DNA of 64,000 bases, taken from assembly GCA_028819845.1 (NCBI GenBank), contig JAPPKS010000002.1, positions 16,605 through 80,604 of the forward strand, read 5' to 3'. The position numbers and the translations under genes were made by a program. The stretch comes from Candidatus Poribacteria bacterium (GTDB taxonomy: Bacteria; Poribacteria; WGA-4E; PCPOR2b). The notes beneath the pieces were generated by a model. It saw only the letters and a program-made list of their open reading frames with translations. It had not been told where the DNA came from and did not search any database. Of this stretch, positions 15,910-26,331 are shown piece after piece; the stretch's first letter is position 1; each line of letters opens with the position of its first letter.

Positions 15910-18900
15910 TCATTCAACAACAAGAACCTTGCCAACTACATTTGCGCGTTCTTCTGAACCGGTACGCTGTGCCTCAAGCCGGAATATATAAACCCCGCGT
16001 GCAACGTCGGCGCCCGATTGATTTTCCAGATTCCACGTCACGAGCTGATCGGTTCGGCCCGCGGAAATTTCTTGAAACTCCTCATAGTATACGAGATCGC
16101 CGGCAAAATCGTAAATACTTAAGAGTACGTCCATCCGATCGTCGACCGGGGCGTTGATATCGAAGGAGAAGTTAGCCGCATCCCCGATTGAATGTCTCAC
16201 GGGATTCGGCCAAACATACGTCGATCCCTTGAAAGAGAGCGATACCGAGAACGTCGCCGTTACGCCGTCAACCACCGAAACGTTGCCCGCCTGATCAGTG
16301 GCGCGAATATCAAGGTTGTATACTCCGGATTGCGTGGGCAGAAAATCGGCCGACCAGCGGCTCCACGGTTCCTCCTCCGCTTCACTTACATCTTGCGCCG
16401 GCACCGGATTGATCGGGGCGCCATCGGGACCGACGCCAACAATCTCAATCTGCAGAACTCCGGATGCGGAAACTTCTTCCGTCTCCGGATCATGAGCCGT
16501 GCCACTTAACGGAATCGGTTCGTTTTCAAGTGTCGTGACGCCGCCGAAATCCGTGAGCGCGGCAACCGGTTCAGTTCTTTCATAAAGAAACTCCGTAGAG
16601 ATTGAATCCATCGGTTGAAAACCGAGATCCGCCTCATCTAACCCAACGCTCGTGATGGTAACCTGATAAAGCCCTTCGATTGATAGTGCGTCAGATTTCA
16701 ACTCAATCGCATCCACGCCGTTTTGGCGCATGTGCCCGTTTATCGGATTTCCCCCCGGATCATGCAGAGCAATTGTTGATTGAGAGAGGTCAACTCCCAG
16801 CCCGCGCGTGCCGTCGCGGGCAATATCTTCCAGTCTTGCCCGAATGACTACGCCGATAATTCTGTTAGTTGCCGATGGATAGTCGGTATGCTCCCTATCG
16901 TAGAGCAGAGGCTGATCATTGATTTCTAAGGAATGCGTAATAACTAGCGGCGGACGTGTATCGTAGGTGAACTCGTACATCACCGGATCCGAGGTATTCT
17001 TTGCGCGGTCCGCAGCCACTACGGTTACGCGGTATGCGCCATCTTGGCTTCCGTCGCTGGCAAGCGGCGTCGCCAGTCGCAAGGAAAGCGTTTCCTGTTC
17101 ATCGCTAGACAACGTACCGCGAATGCGCTGACCCGTCTCAATGTTCTCAAGCGTGAGCCAAGACTCAGCCAAATCGTCCCAATTTATTCCCGAACCCGGC
17201 TCGGCGTCGGTAATCAATACCTGAATCTCGTTGAGCGCGTTGTTAACGCCCGGTTCCGCTACAATCAACGATACGGTATCCGGATCGGCCTCGGGTGGAA
17301 TCGTATCGTAAGCAAAGGTAAATTGCCGCGTCGCCCCCTGGCGTCCGGCGCGATTGACCGGTATCACCGAAATGGTATACATGCCATCGTCAGATCCATC
17401 CGAAGCAAGAGGGCGCGACAGCCGATACACTAATCTGCTTCCAGCTTCAGTCTGTATTCCCGCCACAGGTGTGCCGTCGGGAGAGAGCAGTGTAATCGTT
17501 GAACGATCCGAGTCGTCTCCGTCAAACTGAAGTTGAGCTTCAACCTGGCGAAGGGGTCTGTTCGTAGTTGCTCTTTCAGGAGGCGAAGTCGCTGGGATTG
17601 TCGAAACCACCGCCGGTATACTTGACGAATAAAGGAAACGCGCCGTGAAAGGCGAATCGGCGCCATTTCCCGCGCGATCCACAGCTAGGACGCGGATAGT
17701 ATAGTTCCCGTCCGTCACAAGCCCCGGAATTTGCAGTGTCATCCGCCCGCGGCCATCGTTGTTCGGCTCACCGGTAATTTCTTCGCCGCTTGCATCCAAA
17801 AGGGTCAAAGTCGACGCGTCGAAGTCAATGCCGCTGCCGCCCGTATCCCGTAAATCGGCTGAAATTGTACGAATATCATCACGAATCGCCTCGCCGTCTG
17901 CCGGGTGTGTTTGCACCGTTGGGGCTATCGTGTCATACACCACCTGATGCGCAATGCCGCTCAAATTGCCAGCATTGTCGCTGAGAACAAGTATTACGGT
18001 GTATGTTCCATCGTCGCTGCCATCGGTTGCCAAAGACTGAGAAAGCGTGAAGATTATCAGTTCGGTGCCGTCATTGGTTAAATCTCCTGGGATAAGGTTC
18101 TCGTGTGAATCCAATAAGTGAATTCGCTGTTCATTGATTTTCAGCCCAGCCGGACCCGTGTCAACTACCAATGCAGCGATTTGCGAAATCTGCTCCCCGA
18201 TATAAGATACCGGTTCCGTGAGAGTGATTGGCGACACCGCACTTACCGCGGGCGGCTGCGTATCCAGTATGAATTGATGCCGCGCCGGAATGCCGGCTTC
18301 ACCAGCAGCATCAATTGGGGTGATTGTCGCCGTATAGGTGCCGTCCATTGTACCGTCCGTCGCCAGTTGCAACGGCGTCCAGACAATCTCATTCGTGCCG
18401 CGCGTGCTCTGAATTCCGTCAACCTCTCCGTCGGGTCCAACCACAATAATTCTCGACCCGTCGGAGGTCAAGTCTAAACCGATGCCGCTGACATCTATAA
18501 GCGAGGCGGCGATGGTGTCCACCGCATTAACAAACTCAACCGGTGCAGAATGTCCGCCAATGGTGACTGCTTCCACGCGGGGAGGCGCCAACTCAATGCG
18601 GAAATTGTAAGGGATGGCGCGCCCCGATACGTTGCCGGCGAGGTCATGCGGTGTGATTTCGAGCGTGTAGTTGCCGGAACGGGTCAAGCGCGTAAAAGTG
18701 ACGGTCATCGTGTCAACCCCGTCGTCCCGGGCGTGTACGTCGACCTGAGTTTCCCCCGGCGCAATCAATCGAACCGATGTTCCCGCGAGGTCTACCCCGC
18801 TGACTGCGGTTATTTTATCATATGCGTCTGAGAATATGACAGCAATCTCATGCAACGACGTATCTATAATTTCTAACTGGTCAGCCTCGATGTTCGTTGG

Positions 18901-21900
18901 GGGATCGGTATTTGCGGTCACGGACACAATCCGTGGTATCTGCGTGTCGTATATAAACGTGTTAGATGCTTCGACGACGTTGCCCGCTTTATCGGCGACG
19001 GTCAGTCCGATGACGTATTCTCCATCTGCATCCCCGTTTCGAGCCAGGGCGGTATTCAAATCCAACGTGAGTGTCGAAGCCGCTTTGTCTGCGCGAATGC
19101 GTCCCGCGGCCGGGTTGCCCCCTGGCCCCGTAAGCTGAATAGTAGATCGCTCGAAATCAATACCCTCGCCGCTGTGATCTAGCAGCGCCGCGCTCACAGA
19201 CGTGAGCCGGGCAGCGTATGAAAACGCAGCCGGTGTCGTCGAGACTATCTCCGGATTCTGGGTACTATAAAAGAACGGAAATTCGATTGGACTGGTGTAC
19301 GTGTTACCCGCCAAATCTGTTGGCGTCACCTGAATGCGGTAACGCCCGTCAGCCAATCCGTTTACCGGCAGCGCATTAAAACTGAAAATCGCAGTACCGG
19401 CCCCATCATCGGATTGATTTCCGCCAATCTCGTCCCCGTTCGGGGCGGTTAGACGCACAGCCGTCCTTGAGAAATCCATGCCGCTGCCGCCATCGTCCGA
19501 GAAAGCTACGATTAGACGGTGGACGGGGGACATGATGACTGTAGATTCCTGAAGCACATCAATACTCACACCGTCAGTCTGTTCAGCACGAATAGATTCT
19601 ACGTTCGGCGCTTGCGTGTCGTAACGCAGGATGAACGATATGTCTTCAAAATTTCCGGCTTTATCGTAGGCTTGTACGCGGATTGAATACGCGCCGTCGG
19701 CGTCGCCGGTACGAGAAAGAGGCGTATCAAGCAGCCGCCAAACCGTTTCGCTGCTGTCGTTATTAAGGGTGCCGGCAACTGCGTCCCCGTCAGGGTTCAA
19801 AATCTGCACCGATGTGCGGTTAAAATCTATCCCTGCACTGTCGTCGCTCAAGACAACCTCGACACGCGTCAACTGGTCGCTGATGTTAGACGCACCGCCA
19901 ATAATGTCGAGGGGAACGGCGTCCGATGGCGTAATCGCGTTCAACGCCTCAATGACGGGTTTTTCCATGTCGTATGCGATTGTAAATGTCTGCGGAATCC
20001 CGCTGTTTCCCGCGGTATCCACCAACGTTACCACGAGGGTGTATGTTCCGACACTCGAAAACGCGGCGGATTCAAAGGTGATGCGGCTTATTCCGTCGTA
20101 GGTCTTCTCGCCGTCAATTGGAGAATTGTCCGGCGCCAGCAATTGCACCTCTGACGCAGAAAAATCAATCCCCGACCCTTCAACACCATCTCTTGCCGTG
20201 GAAGGCGCCGGGTCTACTACTTCAAATTCAACTTCAATTTGATTCCGGTTCGTCGCACTGTCCGCGGGCATGCGGGATTCCGGCGTAATCTGCGGCGGGT
20301 GGCTGTCATACAGAAAAACGCTTGTGTAATCCGCTGCCGTGCCGAGTTCATTAACTAAATTAAGTTCGATTGTGTACTCCCCGTCCCCCGCGCCGTCGGT
20401 TGGTAGTGTAGTCTCCAGCGTGAGCGTCTGCGCGCCGTCATTTCTCAAAACGCCCGCTATTCTCTCGCCGAGGGCGTTTTTCAGTATGATTGTCGATCGG
20501 GAAAAATCAATGCCGCTTCCGCTTTTGTCAATCAGTGTCGCCGTAATATCTTCCACGCTGTTGACAATCGCGTTGTCAGTCGGTACCAGCGTGTCAATCA
20601 TCGGTGACTGTGTTGCGAACGTAAATTCAAATCGAAATGGCGCTTCGGAGATATTTCCCGCACCATCCACGGACGTGACTTCAATCGCGTAAATCCCGTC
20701 AGCAGCCCCATCTGTCCGTAGCGGATTAAATTGCAGCGTAATTGTGTCAAGCCCGTCGTTTGACGTGTTCGACAAAATCGGCGTGCCATCAGGTTGAATT
20801 AGATCCACTTGGGAAGCGGCGAGGTCGACACCGCTAAGGTCCGGCTCGAATTTAACAATAACTTGACTCAACGCGGAGATGTTGTCGCCGGCACTCGGCT
20901 GTGTGTTAGCAACGGTCGCAATCTGCGTGTCAATAATGAGGGTAAACTCTTCGGCGAAAGCGCTGCCCGCGGAATCTTCATACCTCACACTGACGGTGTA
21001 TTGCCCGTCTGCCGTCCCGTTGCGGGGCAAGACGGTGTCAATCGCCCATGTTAAACGCGCGTTTTCCGCGTCGGCAGTTATCTCCTCTGCCGGTACCACC
21101 TGTCCATCGGGCCCTGTCACCTGAATCGTCGATCTCCGGCGCAAATCGCTGTCTTGCAACACGGGTGAGAAATTGATGCCGGGACCGGTGTAACCCAACA
21201 GTTGCGCCTCAATGGTAGTCAAGTTGCTGATGTGAGTTTCGCTGGGGGAATTCAGTCGAATCTCCGGAGTTTGCGTCGCGTACGTAAATTCAAACCGCAA
21301 TGGTGCCTCCGCCGCATTCCCCGCCCGATCCGCGGACGTGACTTCAATCGCGTAAATACCGTCCGCGGTCCCATCTGCCGGCAGCGGATTAAATTGCAAT
21401 GTAATTGTGTCAACCCCGTCATTCGATATGTTTGACAAAATTGGCGAACCATCAGGCTGAATTAGACGCACTTCGGAAGCACCGAGGTCCACGCCGCTGA
21501 CATCCGAGTCGAATTTTACAACTACCTGATTCAACGCCGTGACGAAATCGCCGGTTCCCGGTGTTGTATTTGCGACGGTCGGAATCTGCGTATCAAAAAT
21601 AAAGGTAAAGTCTTCCGTAAAAGCAGAGTCCGTTACATCGACATATCTGACCGTGACAGTGTATTCGCCGTCTGCCGAGCCGTCGCGCGGCAGAGGCGTA
21701 TCAATCGTCCAATTCAACCGTGCGTCTTCCGCATCGGCGGTTATCTCTTTGGGTAAAACAATGCTTCCATCCGGTCCAATCACCTGAATCGTCGATTCGC
21801 TGCGCGAGACGCCGTTTTGCATAACAGGGGTGAAACTTATCCCGGGACCCACGTAATCCAACAGTTGCGCCTCGATTGTCGTTAAGGTGCTGACTTGGGA

Positions 21901-24141
21901 CTCGCTGGGGGTATTGAGCCGAATATCAGGGAATCGTGTTTCAAAGAAGAACCGATTGTGGCGCACCGTTCCAATGTTGCCGGCGCGGTCGGCCGGCGTA
22001 ATCTCAATCGTGTATTCGCCGTCGTCCGAGCCGTCGGTTGCCAGCGGTTTCGCCAACGAGAGCATCGCCGTATTTTGACCGTCATCGCTCGTGTCAGCGC
22101 TGACCGCATTCCCCCCACGCAGCAGCCTCACGGTTGTCGATGAAAAATCAATCCCGCTCGTCGCATCGTCGAGGCGAACAGTGACTTCGGACAGAGATGA
22201 AACCGTTGCGTTATCCGCTGGTGTTGTCGAGATAAGTACGGGCGCCTGCGTGTCATAAATCAGAACAACACCTGTTGTTTGAGCGTTGCCCACCTTATCC
22301 GCAAAACTCACCTGAACGCTATATGTGCCATCCTGACTGCCATCGCGGACTTGCAGCGGTTGGTTCAACCGAAAGACCAGGGTGCTGTCGTTCACATTCG
22401 GAATCAACTCACCTGCTACCAGGGCGGTATCACCAACTTCAACTTGACGTACCATCTCAATTGTCGTCGTATCAAGATTGATGCCGCTGCCATCCCCATC
22501 GTCAAAGGCGGCGGTTACCTGAGAAAGCAGAGTGTTCCGGAACGTCCGCGGTTCCGATATCTCAATCGGGGTAAGTGAGACGAGTTGCGGCGGTTGGGTG
22601 TCGTAAATGAAAGAAATCTGCCGCTGTGAACCTTCGTTGGCTGCGTTGTCCACAGGCACAACCGTGAGTGTGTAAGTGCCGTCGTCCGTTCCATCTGTTT
22701 CTAAGGGGAAACTCAACCAAAATTGGATGCCGTTCTCGCCGACGGGCCCCTGTCCGCCATCGACCGCGCCGCTAGGCCCATTCAGGCGGATGGTCGAGGC
22801 ATTGCGATTCAGTGCGATGTTATCGGCAAGGAAGGCTTGCACAAATCGCACCGGCGTGTTGGTTTTTGTTCCGGGTTTCAGGTCCACGCCGTTGGCAGTA
22901 AGTCTGGTCACTATCGGCGGGCTTGTGTCAAATGTGAAATTCACGGTTTCCTGAACGCCGTTCCCCGCTAAGTCCAAAACATCGGCGGTGACCGTGTATT
23001 CTCCGTTTTCCGCAATGTCGTCCAAAGGTGTATCGAGACTCAAGGTGAGACTGTTATCGTTGCGGTTGAATCTCCCCGAGATTGAATCGCCGGATTCGTT
23101 TTGTAACGTAATATCTGTTCCCGTCGGCGTGAGATCAATGGCGGATCCGTCACCCGGATTGACTATCACTTCAATTACTGAAATCGGCGCGTTTTGATAG
23201 GAATTGGCGCCCGGCGTGACCTGCAACACGGCTGGCGGTTCAGTGTCTATGGTTACCGCTTCAATTTCGAAAGTACCGACATTGCCGCCTTTGTCAACGC
23301 CCCGGAGTTGAAGATTGTAAGTGCCGTTGCCCATCGGTATGCCGGAACCGTCATTACCTTCCCAATTGTAAGGGTGGTCTCCTTCTGAACGTATCGGCAG
23401 AGAAATCGCGGGGCGGTTGGGTTGGGTAAACTCTAACTGTAGTGCAGGCTCACGCGCCGCCGAATCGTCAGGTAGGGATTCGGAGAGGGAATAAATAAAC
23501 TCCGTTGAGTCTTTGATACCGTCATCATTGGGTGAAAACTCGCGTCGGGAAATCTGTGCGGTCACCCGGGGCGAGGTTGTGTCAACAGTAGCGGTTACGG
23601 TCTCCGTTTCACGGCGGCCAAATACCCCGTCCACAATATCGACGCGAATCGTGTACGTTCCGTCCCTCACGGCACGAGCCGTGGTCGGCCCCTCGTGTTC
23701 CGGAGACCGGTCTTTACCGTCCCACTCCTGGCGAATAACTTTGGGAGCGTCATTTTCAGTAGCTCCCGAACCGATTTCACCGATGATTAGCCAATCATCG
23801 TCGGGATCAAATTCGCCGTCGGGGGGGCCAATCCCGCCTCCACCGTGCACGTCAATAATAATCCGAAAATCCCCTCGAGCGCCATCCGTCACAAAACTGA
23901 TTAGCAGTTTATCCTGAACATCGTCTCCGTTTGGGCTGAAAACATCATCTTCGTCTGCGTCATCAATGACCTGCGGTTCGGAGTCAAAACCCAATCCCCA
24001 AGCGAGCGGCTGTACCGGGGAAAACGGTAAGGGTAGATGAAGCAACAGCTGGAGGACAGATAGAAGTAAAACAATATGAAAACGCCCTGCGGTCAAAATC
24101 CTTTCAGCCGGATGGCGCTTAAATTCTTTGATAATCAACAC
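15910..24141 (-). CDS. Giant multi-Ig-like surface protein with C-terminal sorting domain
   Basis: 2743 aa. A signal peptide (about residues 15-48) leads to a mature start with the FSPNGDDVQD motif typical of exported CHU_C/FlgD-type proteins. About 22 Ig-like units of 95-120 residues follow, each recognisable by a closing F-x-YDTQxP-like strand plus DGxYT and DxAGN motifs. The last about 100 residues (YVWPNPVR ... SIYDFAGDLV ... GVYIFRLEAQ) form a FlgD/T9SS-type A sorting domain. This is an adhesin or surface-layer-like architecture. A two-unit block beginning IRLN(T/S)PSE is duplicated with high identity, suggesting recent expansion. Function in adhesion is inference. The PorV-like gene at 58.97 kb belongs to the type of system expected to export such proteins. 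Confidence 0.9.
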   Translation of the reverse strand: MLIIKEFKRHPAERILTAGRFHIVLLLSVLQLLLHLPLPFSPVQPLAWGLGFDSEPQVIDDADEDDVFSPNGDDVQDKLLISFVTDGARGDFRIIIDVHGGGGIGPPDGEFDPDDDWLIIGEIGSGATENDAPKVIRQEWDGKDRSPEHEGPTTARAVRDGTYTIRVDIVDGVFGRRETETVTATVDTTSPRVTAQISRREFSPNDDGIKDSTEFIYSLSESLPDDSAAREPALQLEFTQPNRPAISLPIRSEGDHPYNWEGNDGSGIPMGNGTYNLQLRGVDKGGNVGTFEIEAVTIDTEPPAVLQVTPGANSYQNAPISVIEVIVNPGDGSAIDLTPTGTDITLQNESGDSISGRFNRNDNSLTLSLDTPLDDIAENGEYTVTADVLDLAGNGVQETVNFTFDTSPPIVTRLTANGVDLKPGTKTNTPVRFVQAFLADNIALNRNASTIRLNGPSGAVDGGQGPVGENGIQFWLSFPLETDGTDDGTYTLTVVPVDNAANEGSQRQISFIYDTQPPQLVSLTPIEISEPRTFRNTLLSQVTAAFDDGDGSGINLDTTTIEMVRQVEVGDTALVAGELIPNVNDSTLVFRLNQPLQVRDGSQDGTYSVQVSFADKVGNAQTTGVVLIYDTQAPVLISTTPADNATVSSLSEVTVRLDDATSGIDFSSTTVRLLRGGNAVSADTSDDGQNTAMLSLAKPLATDGSDDGEYTIEITPADRAGNIGTVRHNRFFFETRFPDIRLNTPSESQVSTLTTIEAQLLDYVGPGISFTPVMQNGVSRSESTIQVIGPDGSIVLPKEITADAEDARLNWTIDTPLPRDGSADGEYTVTVRYVDVTDSAFTEDFTFIFDTQIPTVANTTPGTGDFVTALNQVVVKFDSDVSGVDLGASEVRLIQPDGSPILSNISNDGVDTITLQFNPLPADGTADGIYAIEVTSADRAGNAAEAPLRFEFTYATQTPEIRLNSPSETHISNLTTIEAQLLGYTGPGINFSPVLQDSDLRRRSTIQVTGPDGQVVPAEEITADAENARLTWAIDTVLPRNGTADGQYTVSVRYEDSAGSAFAEEFTLIIDTQIATVANTQPSAGDNISALSQVIVKFEPDLSGVDLAASQVDLIQPDGTPILSNTSNDGLDTITLQFNPLRTDGAADGIYAIEVTSVDGAGNISEAPFRFEFTFATQSPMIDTLVPTDNAIVNSVEDITATLIDKSGSGIDFSRSTIILKNALGERIAGVLRNDGAQTLTLETTLPTDGAGDGEYTIELNLVNELGTAADYTSVFLYDSHPPQITPESRMPADSATNRNQIEVEFEVVDPAPSTARDGVEGSGIDFSASEVQLLAPDNSPIDGEKTYDGISRITFESAAFSSVGTYTLVVTLVDTAGNSGIPQTFTIAYDMEKPVIEALNAITPSDAVPLDIIGGASNISDQLTRVEVVLSDDSAGIDFNRTSVQILNPDGDAVAGTLNNDSSETVWRLLDTPLSRTGDADGAYSIRVQAYDKAGNFEDISFILRYDTQAPNVESIRAEQTDGVSIDVLQESTVIMSPVHRLIVAFSDDGGSGMDFSRTAVRLTAPNGDEIGGNQSDDGAGTAIFSFNALPVNGLADGRYRIQVTPTDLAGNTYTSPIEFPFFYSTQNPEIVSTTPAAFSYAARLTSVSAALLDHSGEGIDFERSTIQLTGPGGNPAAGRIRADKAASTLTLDLNTALARNGDADGEYVIGLTVADKAGNVVEASNTFIYDTQIPRIVSVTANTDPPTNIEADQLEIIDTSLHEIAVIFSDAYDKITAVSGVDLAGTSVRLIAPGETQVDVHARDDGVDTMTVTFTRLTRSGNYTLEITPHDLAGNVSGRAIPYNFRIELAPPRVEAVTIGGHSAPVEFVNAVDTIAASLIDVSGIGLDLTSDGSRIIVVGPDGEVDGIQSTRGTNEIVWTPLQLATDGTMDGTYTATITPIDAAGEAGIPARHQFILDTQPPAVSAVSPITLTEPVSYIGEQISQIAALVVDTGPAGLKINEQRIHLLDSHENLIPGDLTNDGTELIIFTLSQSLATDGSDDGTYTVILVLSDNAGNLSGIAHQVVYDTIAPTVQTHPADGEAIRDDIRTISADLRDTGGSGIDFDASTLTLLDASGEEITGEPNNDGRGRMTLQIPGLVTDGNYTIRVLAVDRAGNGADSPFTARFLYSSSIPAVVSTIPATSPPERATTNRPLRQVEAQLQFDGDDSDRSTITLLSPDGTPVAGIQTEAGSRLVYRLSRPLASDGSDDGMYTISVIPVNRAGRQGATRQFTFAYDTIPPEADPDTVSLIVAEPGVNNALNEIQVLITDAEPGSGINWDDLAESWLTLENIETGQRIRGTLSSDEQETLSLRLATPLASDGSQDGAYRVTVVAADRAKNTSDPVMYEFTYDTRPPLVITHSLEINDQPLLYDREHTDYPSATNRIIGVVIRARLEDIARDGTRGLGVDLSQSTIALHDPGGNPINGHMRQNGVDAIELKSDALSIEGLYQVTITSVGLDEADLGFQPMDSISTEFLYERTEPVAALTDFGGVTTLENEPIPLSGTAHDPETEEVSASGVLQIEIVGVGPDGAPINPVPAQDVSEAEEEPWSRWSADFLPTQSGVYNLDIRATDQAGNVSVVDGVTATFSVSLSFKGSTYVWPNPVRHSIGDAANFSFDINAPVDDRMDVLLSIYDFAGDLVYYEEFQEISAGRTDQLVTWNLENQSGADVARGVYIFRLEAQRTGSEERANVVGKVLVVE

Positions 24142-24335
24142 GTGTTTCCTCTGGAGTTCAGTAAAATGTGCTTGGGGCTGCCAAGACTTCCTATCTCTAC
24201 CGTGTTTAAGTGGCGGTACATTCAGTCTGTGTTAGACGCAAAAACATCTGATTGGTTGAGGAATTGGCGAATCCACACCAAGATGCCTATCCTATGCCTT
24301 GCCTCTTCCCTCGCATATTTCTACCGTCGTCGCGC

Positions 24336-25716
24336 CTCGTTCCCCTTTACCCCTGTCGTAGGTGCGGCTTCTTTCCCCTTTACCCTAACCGTAGGCGCGG
24401 CATCTTGCCGCGCTCAAAGTAGAATTCACACTCCGTGTTCCGTCACCCCGTATCCGTTGCCACTTCCCCCGCATTTACCTACTGCAGTCGCGTCCTCTTT
24501 CCCATTTACCCTCTTCGTAGTCACGGCTTCTTTCCCCTTTACCCTAACCGTAGTCGCGTCCTCATTCCCTTTTACCCCCATCGTAGTCACGTCCTCTTCC
24601 CCTTCACCCTTACCGTAGGCGCGGCATCTTGCCGCGCTCAGAGTAGCATGCCCACTCCGTGTTCCGTCACGTCGTATCCGTTGCTTCTTCCCCCGCATAT
24701 CCCTACTGTAGTCGCGGCTCTATCCCCTTTACCGCCATCGTATTCGCGTCATCATTCCCTTTTACCCCTCTCGTAGTCACGGCTTTTTCCGCTTTACCCC
24801 CTGTCGTAGGCGCGGCATCTTGCCGCGCTTAAAGTAGCATGCCTACGCCGTGTTCCGTCACCCCGTATCCGTTGCTTCTTCCCCCGCATTAACCTACTGT
24901 ATTCGCCTCCTCTTTCCCCTTTACCTCCATCGTAGTCACGGCGTCTTTCCCCTTTACCCTAACCGTAGTCGCGTCCTCTTTCCCCTTTACCTCCATCGTA
25001 GGCACGGCCTCTTTCCCGTTTACTTTTACCGTAGGCGCGGCATCTTGCCGCGCTTAAAGTAGCATGCCCACGCCGTGTACCGTCACCCCGTATCCGTTGC
25101 TTCCTTCCCCGCATTTACCTACTGTAGCCACGGCGTCTTTCCCCTTCACCCTTACCGTAGGCGCGGCATCTTGCCGCGCTCAAAATAGAATTCCCACTCC
25201 GTGTGCCGTCACGTCGTATCCGTTGCTTCCTCCCCCGCATTTACCTACTGTAGCCACGGCGTCTTTCCCCTTTACCCCTATCGTAGCCGCGGCTCTTTCC
25301 CTTTTACCCCCATTGTAGTCGCGTCCTCTATCCCCTTCACCCTTACCGTAGGCGCGGCATCTTGCCGCGCTCAAAGTAGCATGCCCACTCCGTGTTCCGT
25401 CACGTCGTATCCGTTGCTTCTTCCCCCGCATTTACCTACTGTATTTGCGTCCTCTATCCCCTTTACCCCCTGTCGTAGTCACGGCGTCTTTCCCCTTCAC
25501 CCTTACCGTAGGCGCGGCATCTTGCCGCGCTCAAAGTAACATTCCCACCCCGTATGCCGCCACACCGTATCCGTTGCCTTATTCCCTTTTATCCCCCTCG
25601 TAGTCACGGCTTTTTCCGCTTTACCCCCTGTCGTAGTCGCATCCTCTATCCGCTTTACCCCCATCGTAGTCACGGCGTCTTTCCCCATACCGTAGGCGCG
25701 GCATCTTGCCGCGCTC
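24336..25716. repeat. Ordered array of REP units and 33-bp repeats
   Basis: Eight REP class 1 copies start at 24391, 24615, 24806, 25031, 25157, 25348, 25508 and 25692. Each is followed by a GTAG-headed second partial hairpin (CACTCCGTGT), a constant segment ending ACCTACTGTA, then n copies of a 33-bp unit of the form GTAGTCACGGC...TTTCCCCTTTACCC. Distances between REPs (224, 191, 225, 126, 191, 160, 184) fit about 93 + n x 33 with n = 4, 3, 4, 1, 3, 2 and about 3. The 24142-25743 gap contains nothing else. Open frames across it in several phases are repeat translations. Confidence 0.9.
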
Positions 25717-25743
25717 AAAGTAGCAGGTCCACGCCGTGTGCCG

Positions 25744-26331
25744 TCACCCCGAAGCCGGGTCTTCGAATATTTTCCGGACTCGCCGGCTTCCGTTCTCCCG
25801 GTCAATTTCGTCGGTGTGAAAGATTAGCTGGGGTTCGGTGAAGGCATTAAAATCGGAACTGGTGGAGAGCCAAACGGAACGTCCCCATTCCGTACTCAAC
25901 TTGACCATTGCTAGAAACTGGCTCGACTCGATGTCATGCGTAAACTGGGACTCGTCTTGGCAGGGGATGGGCGGCGAGTCGTGGAGCCTCCAGTCAAATC
26001 CGTCCGGGGACACGGCAAGGCGGCCGTTGGCATTGAACATCCCTTTGTAACGGCGTCGCGGATCCGGATCGGTCTAGTCGCGCACAACGTGAAAAGGGAT
26101 TCCCTGCCCCATATTTTCCGGGTCGAATGCGATGTTGTTGTCCCTTGAACCGCCGAATTCGTACAACCCCATGGCCGGCTTTTTCCAATGCTCCCCGTCA
26201 TCGGAGACCGCCTAGTACAAATGCCGGCCGAAATACCACCATTCCCACAGTTTCTTCTCGGAATTCCATTGCGGGCTGGAACGGCTCTGAATCCCCCCAT
26301 ACACAAGTGTATCGTCCACTATCACCGTTTG
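25744..26331 (-). pseudogene. Decayed glycosidase-like (arabinanase/invertase fold) gene
   Basis: One continuous minus-strand frame reads a protein-like sequence (SPQWNSEKKLWEWWYFGRH, then AVSDDGEHWKKP, GLYEFGGSRDNNI, RYKGMFN, SPDGFDW) typical of five-bladed propeller glycosidase-like proteins. It is broken by two in-frame TAG codons at 26212-26214 and 26074-26076, both at places where a Gln or another residue would fit. There is no start codon or upstream part: the frame begins directly after the TAG stop of the PLP-enzyme gene, and the 3' end runs into the repeat array. I read it as a 5'- and 3'-truncated pseudogene. Amber read-through is possible but unsupported, since TAG ends other genes here. 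Confidence 0.7.

Noticed and set aside
24336-25716. Coding regions across the 24-25.7 kb array
   Set aside because: Long frames on both strands (Pro/Phe/Thr- or Gly/Lys/Arg-rich) simply translate the 33-bp and REP repeats, the unit length being divisible by three; no start signal or family motif is visible.
26074-26214. Recoding of TAG as an amino acid
   Set aside because: Several intact genes here (AKR at 3196, FGE-fold gene at 55096, PorV-like gene at 59920) end in TAG at the expected place, and the affected gene is truncated at both ends, so decay is simpler.
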